A stretch of DNA of 18,915 nucleotides from Kosmotogaceae bacterium UBA1373 (GTDB lineage Bacteria; Thermotogota; Thermotogae; Petrotogales; Kosmotogaceae): contig DBRH01000015.1 in the NCBI GenBank assembly GCA_002305955.1, positions 53,780-72,694 of the forward strand. The letters run 5' to 3'. Both the position numbers and the translations under genes were made by a program. Below the pieces are notes generated by a model. It made no database searches. It saw nothing but the letters and a program-made list of their open reading frames with translations, and had not been told where the DNA came from. This document shows positions 15,359 to 18,915 of the stretch, one piece after another (the stretch's first letter is position 1; the number at the start of each line of letters is the position of its first letter).

Positions 15359-15859
15359 ATGAAGAGATCTCTTGCCACCGCCATTGTGATAACTGTGATT
15401 GCAATCTCTTGCATTTCGAGAAATCCAACGGTTGAGGCGTACAGAAATAGTTTCTACTCAGTTACTTTTCTGGATATAGAGAGCTTCAGTGTGAATCTGA
15501 CAACGGATAAGATCAATATCTCGAGAGATGAAAAACGAATGCTCAACGATGGTGACATTCTTATCTACCTTACAGATGAAGACAGGCTTGGAAAGATGCT
15601 GATACTGGAGCTCGACAATAAAAGAAGCGGCATACTCTTGTTTGATTTTGTCACGTACGATAGGGATGGTCAAATCCTCCTTGAGAAGAAAGAAGTCAAG
15701 CTTCGGGCTTCTTATATCTTTGATTTCGATAAAGGAATAATTCCCGAAAAAATCGAGGGTGTCGAGCTGTGGTGGCACAATATGGATGATATGGAAATGT
15801 ATCTCGTTCCCTGGACTCCCACAAAACTCGGGAAATATCCACTGGCGAAGATGAACTGA
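15359..15859 (+). CDS. Probable lipoprotein of unknown function
   Basis: A 166-residue protein with an N-terminal export signal (MKRSLATAIVITVIAIS) followed by Cys18. The AIS-Cys context is an imperfect lipobox, so lipid anchoring is likely but not certain. The mature part is mixed alpha/beta and charged, with DIESFSVNLTTDKINISRDE, two strand-like segments around DGDILIYLTDEDR and RSGILLFDFVTYDRDGQILL, and a C-terminal VELWWHNMDDMEMYLVPW. I do not recognise a family. The ATG at 15359 follows GGGGTG; the upstream in-frame TTG at 15353 is too close to that site. It lies 22 bp after the beta-barrel gene and may work with it at the cell surface. Confidence 0.7.
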   Translation: MKRSLATAIVITVIAISCISRNPTVEAYRNSFYSVTFLDIESFSVNLTTDKINISRDEKRMLNDGDILIYLTDEDRLGKMLILELDNKRSGILLFDFVTYDRDGQILLEKKEVKLRASYIFDFDKGIIPEKIEGVELWWHNMDDMEMYLVPWTPTKLGKYPLAKMN

Positions 15860-15890
15860 GAGACCAACACATTTCTCAGAAGAAATATGT

Positions 15891-15919
15891 TTGACCGATT
15901 AGAAGAATCTTTCTACAAT
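15891..15919 (+). promoter_or_regulatory. Near-consensus promoter with long downstream leader
   Basis: TTGACC (15891-15896), a 17-base spacer and TACAAT (15914-15919) form a strong housekeeping-type promoter, with a start expected near 15926. The nearest supported gene starts at 16398. The -10 is followed at once by an inverted repeat, AAGCTTA (15921-15927) and TAAGCTT (15944-15950). Confidence 0.65.
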
Positions 15920-15925
15920 CAAGCT

Positions 15926-16397
15926 TAGCAAAGAACATCGGCATAAGCTTCATGATGGCATCTACGAAAAACTCGCCAGGCAGGCTGATGGGAAGCCCCG
16001 GCTCTCCACAAGTAAAAATCTACCGGAATCACTATCTCAACTCATGCGCTTTTGTGATCCTTCTTGCAAGTAAAGAAAGCAACCTTTGTCCAACCATTTC
16101 GATTCACCGCTGGATAATCATTTCTGCCCTTATTGTGTTTTTAAATGTCCACCAGGTATATTTGTCGATTTTCAATGGATGAAATTGATGGGAAAAATCA
16201 GCGTGAATACCGATATAGATATTAATTATGCGGGAGTTCCGGAGCATTTATATCCATTAAACTTAACCTTAAGCGAGTTTCGAAAGTTGTTCGTTTTTCT
16301 GCCGCAAGTGCTAGACTTTTCATGCGCCGCGACGACATATGGGCGCAGATCGGTTGGTAGTTTGTCCGGTCCTTATCTTCTGGATAGGAGGTGTATC
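15926..16397 (+). other. Long leader or non-coding interval
   Basis: About 470 bases between a strong promoter and the next lipoprotein gene. Reading frames exist (15952-16182, and an upstream extension of the lipoprotein frame from 16086), but they lack ribosome binding sites and family resemblance. I could not match the interval to a known riboswitch by eye. It may be a long 5' untranslated leader, a separate small RNA or the remains of a decayed gene. Confidence 0.4.
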
Positions 16398-16931
16398 ATG
16401 AAACGGTTCACGTTTATTATGATGCTCCTGTCAACCCTCATTATCCTCTCTGGATGCATCCTGGTTCTGAAGTGTATAAATTTCGAAGGTTTTGCTTTCG
16501 GTGCCACTTATCATTTCGGAGATACACTGTGGGAATCGGCCACCAAGATGACGCTAAAGGAGTTCTACTGGTCTAACGGCACACCAACGAACAACGGGAA
16601 TTTGAAAGTAGATAACAAAGGACTTGCCGGTCATACCGGCCTCGACGTTAATCTAAACAACATCACAGTAGCCTTTACCTTCCCATCAGCACCCACCGGT
16701 CTCATTCTCTACTACGGCGAATACGGCGGAAATATCAACGTCGAGGTTAACGGAGATCTGAAGAACGTTCAGAATTTCGCCGACATAAACGGTGCCGTTA
16801 TTGGCGGAGTCAATGTCTCAATCACAAACGTCGTAGGCCAGAAAGGCGTTCTGAACCTTCTGGGAACGATCAATTCATTTTCGATCGGCGGCCAGGAACT
16901 GTGGATCGACCACGTCTGCCCGAGAAAATGA
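16398..16931 (+). CDS. Lipoprotein with a conserved GGQELWID C-terminal motif, beta-sandwich-like
   Basis: A 177-residue predicted lipoprotein: KR, a hydrophobic core and lipobox LSGC (cysteine at about 19). The mature domain opens with a segment of the type FEGFAFGATYHFGDTLWESA, then TVAFTFPSAPTGLILYYGEYGG, NINVEVNGDLKN, DINGAVIGGVNVSI and finishes with INSFSIGGQELWIDHVCPRK. I recall similar 'YGEYGGN..NGD' and 'GGQELWIDxVC' patterns from uncharacterised secreted proteins in other bacteria; the strand-rich pattern suggests a jelly-roll or lectin-like sandwich, but function is unknown. The ATG at 16398 has an excellent AGGAGGTG (16386-16393). The frame extends upstream without a usable start site. 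The weak hairpin CAACTCA/TGAGTTG (16962-16968, 16982-16988) lies downstream and may end the transcript. Confidence 0.82.
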   Translation: MKRFTFIMMLLSTLIILSGCILVLKCINFEGFAFGATYHFGDTLWESATKMTLKEFYWSNGTPTNNGNLKVDNKGLAGHTGLDVNLNNITVAFTFPSAPTGLILYYGEYGGNINVEVNGDLKNVQNFADINGAVIGGVNVSITNVVGQKGVLNLLGTINSFSIGGQELWIDHVCPRK

Positions 16932-16961
16932 AGAGATCATTTTTCACAGGAATCAGAGCAG

Positions 16962-16988
16962 CAACTCAAGTTGTCAAGTGCTGAGTTG
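16962..16988 (+). terminator. Weak hairpin after the GGQELWID lipoprotein
   Basis: CAACTCA (16962-16968) and TGAGTTG (16982-16988) form a 7-bp stem with a 13-base loop, 30 bases after the stop. The following bases, AGCTTTCAC, are only a poor U-tract. Confidence 0.35.
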
Positions 16989-17080
16989 AGCTTTCACTAC
17001 CCTATGTACGCATGTGACCGCCTTCGTTAAGCGACACCGGCAAAATGGAGTCATACTTGAGACGGCTTTCAGCGTAAAAC

Positions 17081-18259
17081 TCATCCCCAGAAGGATTTGA
17101 TGAATATTCTCACTACATCGGCCCCACCTATGAAAGTTCCGACAGTGCTTCCGACGTTCGCCAGAACCACTACCAGCAGTATCCGTGTGACCCGGTTTCT
17201 CCAGAAGCCTTTGAAGGAGTTCACATCCTCGCTCAGGTTTTCAAAGTCCGAGACATGGGGCTTTCTCACCATGGCTTCAACGAGACCGGCGAACCAGCCG
17301 GCGGCGAGCAACGGACTCAAAGAACTGATCGGAGCGACCGCAAAGGCTGTCAGTATCGATAGCGGATGCCCGAATGCGGCCAGTGTTCCCAGCGCCGAGA
17401 GGGAGCCGTTCCAAAGTATCCAGCTCAGTATCTGGTCGAGGCCGGCGTCGCGGTTAACGATTACAGTCGCCACTATCAGCGAGATTATCGCTATCGATAT
17501 CGTCCAGCCGACAATCTTGCCGGTCTTTTTTTTGGGCGGGATCCTGCTCAAGGCCTCCAGATCCTGCTCTTCCTTGATAGCCTCTTTAAGGCCCGGAACG
17601 TGCCCGGCGCCAACCACTGCGACTATCTTCTTTCCCGGGGCTTCTTTGATCTTCTGGGCGAGGTATTTGTCCCTTTCGTCTATCAGAGTCTCCTTTAACT
17701 GTGGAAAGGATTTGGACAGCTCGCTCAGGGCCGACGTCAGCATGTCGCCCGATTTCATTTTGTCCAGCTCCTCCTCGGTTATCTTCTCATCGCTGAAGAT
17801 CGAGAGAACGAGACTGAAAAAGAGTTTTGCCTTTCCCCAGAAACTCAGGTTTCCCCAGATCCTCGCGAAGGTCACCTGTATATCCCTGTCGGCCAGCACC
17901 AGCTGCGCGCCGGTCTCCCTTGCCGATTCTATCGCCTGGAGCATCTCCTGCCCGGCCTGTATCCCGATCTGCTTGGCCATTCTCTTCTGGTAAGAGGAGA
18001 GGATAAGATTGGCCAGCAACAAAAAGGACTTCTTATCCTTTATCACTTTGGCAATATCCGTCTTTTTCCAGCGATCCTGGTCCTGCATCGACTGATAGCG
18101 CGAGTTGCAAAGCTCGATCGCCACGGAATCTGGTCTCTCTTCCTCTATAATCCGCTTCACTTCTTCGGCGCTGTTTTTAGACACGTGAGCGGTTCCGATC
18201 AGTATTATTTCTTTATCTTTGAGCTGTATTCTGTGTACCGTCTCTGACAAATCAATCAC
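17081..18259 (-). CDS. TraB/PrgY-family membrane protein
   Basis: A 392-residue protein of the TraB family (with TIKI/GumN relatives, a fold thought to include metalloproteases). The N-terminal soluble domain carries the signatures IGTAHVSKNS (His25), SVAIELCNSRY (Glu49, Arg54), LVLADRDIQVTFARIWG (about 121-136) and VVGAGHVPG (His220). The C-terminal third contains several hydrophobic segments (about 249-268, 285-330 and 358-378), so the protein is anchored in the inner membrane. The length and layout are normal for bacterial and archaeal TraB-like proteins. In enterococci the homologue limits pheromone activity; the role in this organism is unknown. The start is a GTG at 18259 with a modest AAGGG upstream. 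It is divergent from the acetyltransferase gene and is not in an operon within the window. Confidence 0.92.
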   Translation of the reverse strand: MIDLSETVHRIQLKDKEIILIGTAHVSKNSAEEVKRIIEEERPDSVAIELCNSRYQSMQDQDRWKKTDIAKVIKDKKSFLLLANLILSSYQKRMAKQIGIQAGQEMLQAIESARETGAQLVLADRDIQVTFARIWGNLSFWGKAKLFFSLVLSIFSDEKITEEELDKMKSGDMLTSALSELSKSFPQLKETLIDERDKYLAQKIKEAPGKKIVAVVGAGHVPGLKEAIKEEQDLEALSRIPPKKKTGKIVGWTISIAIISLIVATVIVNRDAGLDQILSWILWNGSLSALGTLAAFGHPLSILTAFAVAPISSLSPLLAAGWFAGLVEAMVRKPHVSDFENLSEDVNSFKGFWRNRVTRILLVVVLANVGSTVGTFIGGADVVRIFIKSFWG

Positions 18260-18380
18260 CGGCCCTTTCTATATTCTTTCAAAGACTATTTAATCACAAT
18301 ATTGCGTCCGGCTCTCAATTGTGAGATTATCAATTGTGTGGTTTTTGATAATCGATATCGTGCTGAGTGAGGTGATCGCC
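18260..18380. promoter_or_regulatory. Divergent promoter region with 9-bp direct repeats
   Basis: The interval between the divergent TraB-like and acetyltransferase genes contains two copies of TCAATTGTG at 18315-18323 and 18330-18338, with a 15-base period, and AT-rich -10-like boxes on both strands (for example GATAAT at 18347-18352 on the plus strand). Such spaced repeats fit a binding site for a regulator, but no specific factor can be named. Confidence 0.35.
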
Positions 18381-18915
18381 TTGTCGGATCCCGTTGTCGC
18401 AAGAGTAGAAGATATCCCCGCCATGATAGAACTTTCTAGCCAGGTCTTCAAAACAGATATGGGCAGTTGCTTTCCGCTGCTTTTTTCACCGGAGAACGTG
18501 GAAAACATGACGGTCGTGAGAGAGGCCGGAAGGCCCGTGACCATGGTAGGTATGCTTCCCAGAGAAATCTCTGTTTTCGGTCACAGTTTGAAGGTCGGTC
18601 TCATCGGCGCCGTCTGCACGCACACCGATTACAGGGGCAGAGACTACGGGGCGAAGGCCCTGGCGATGTCCGAGAAAATGGCGATCGAGAAGGGCATATC
18701 GCTCTTTATAATCTCGGGTAAGCGTGGTCTGTACAGCAGGTTCGGAGCCATTGAGCCGGACGGCTTCTACAAGTTGAGAGTCTTGCCGGGAAAGGCTTCA
18801 CGTGTCAGAGAGGCGAGCGAAGAAGATCTTTCGAGAATCGCCTGGCTCTACATGAGGAGGCCCGTACGTTATTTCAGGGATCTTTCGCAGTTCAGTAAAA
18901 TTTTCGCCACAGGCC
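18381..18915 (+). CDS. GNAT-family N-acetyltransferase, 3' end cut by window
   Basis: An open frame from the TTG at 18381 to the window end, 178 codons without a stop, hence a partial gene. Early residues (VARVEDIPAMIELSSQVF) look like the first strand-helix of a GNAT fold. The core strand VGLIGAVCTHTDYRGRDYGAKAL (about 72-94) carries a modified acetyl-CoA pyrophosphate-binding loop, followed by a helix and GLYSRFGAIEPDGFYKL, the usual 'YxxxGF' element. After about residue 140 a second segment begins (REASEEDLSRIAWLYMRRP) that looks like the start of a second GNAT-like unit, as in Eis-type or other two-domain acetyltransferases. The TTG is chosen because GAGGTGAT (18369-18376) lies just upstream; an in-frame GTG at 18372 sits inside that site. 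The substrate is unknown. Confidence 0.82.
   Translation, partial: MSDPVVARVEDIPAMIELSSQVFKTDMGSCFPLLFSPENVENMTVVREAGRPVTMVGMLPREISVFGHSLKVGLIGAVCTHTDYRGRDYGAKALAMSEKMAIEKGISLFIISGKRGLYSRFGAIEPDGFYKLRVLPGKASRVREASEEDLSRIAWLYMRRPVRYFRDLSQFSKIFATG

Noticed and set aside
15926..16060. Possible cobalamin or cyclic-di-GMP riboswitch in the long leader
   Set aside because: GC-rich stem-like patches near 15975-16010 suggested it, but none of the conserved core sequences of these classes could be found by eye.
16086..16397. Upstream extension of the GGQELWID lipoprotein to a 281-residue protein
   Set aside because: The extension would bury a perfect lipoprotein signal and AGGAGGTG site inside the protein; the ATG at 16398 is clearly the start.
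16929..16985. 18-codon frame overlapping the lipoprotein stop (MKRSFFTG...)
   Set aside because: It is very short, has no ribosome site and partly overlaps a hairpin.

Overview
The window reads as a chromosomal segment from a bacterium of the Thermotogota, most likely a Mesotoga/Kosmotoga-like lineage. This assignment is inference. It rests on the gene families present, very strong GGAGGTGAT-type ribosome binding sites, frequent TTG and GTG starts chosen by those sites, mid-range base composition and several toga/outer-membrane-style secreted proteins. I see no rRNA, tRNA, CRISPR array, insertion sequence or phage gene.

Left part (about 150-5750, all on the minus strand): one carbohydrate operon read right to left. 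The order is solute-binding protein, MalF-type permease, MalG-type permease with a large extra loop, GT-A glycosyltransferase, RpiR-type regulator. A promoter with an overlapping palindrome lies in front of it. A terminator-like hairpin sits between the binding protein and the permeases and probably sets a high binding-protein to permease ratio. No ATPase is encoded here, so the transporter presumably uses an ATPase encoded elsewhere. The glycosyltransferase resembles enzymes that make glucosyl- or mannosyl-glycerate-type solutes, so the locus may link uptake of a sugar or glycoside with synthesis of a related molecule.

Middle part (6039-13022): a secreted serine beta-lactamase-like hydrolase on the plus strand; a free-standing candidate small RNA of about 194 nt with its own consensus promoter and terminator (7696-7924); then a minus-strand block of an S9 prolyl-oligopeptidase-type peptidase, a shortened pyruvate-kinase-like protein and the Tex RNA-binding protein. 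The last two overlap by 8 bp and are probably translationally coupled.

Right part (13145-18915): a small lipoprotein, a PiT-family phosphate transporter (minus strand), three secreted or envelope proteins of unknown function (a probable small outer-membrane beta-barrel, a probable lipoprotein, and a lipoprotein with a GGQELWID C-terminal motif), a TraB-family membrane protein (minus strand) and the beginning of a GNAT acetyltransferase that runs off the window.

The points most worth a second look are the candidate small RNA, the pyruvate-kinase-like protein that lacks the C domain and the catalytic threonine, the MalG-type permease with an insertion of about 145 residues in its first external loop, and a consensus promoter (15891-15919) that opens a leader of about 470 nt with no convincing gene.
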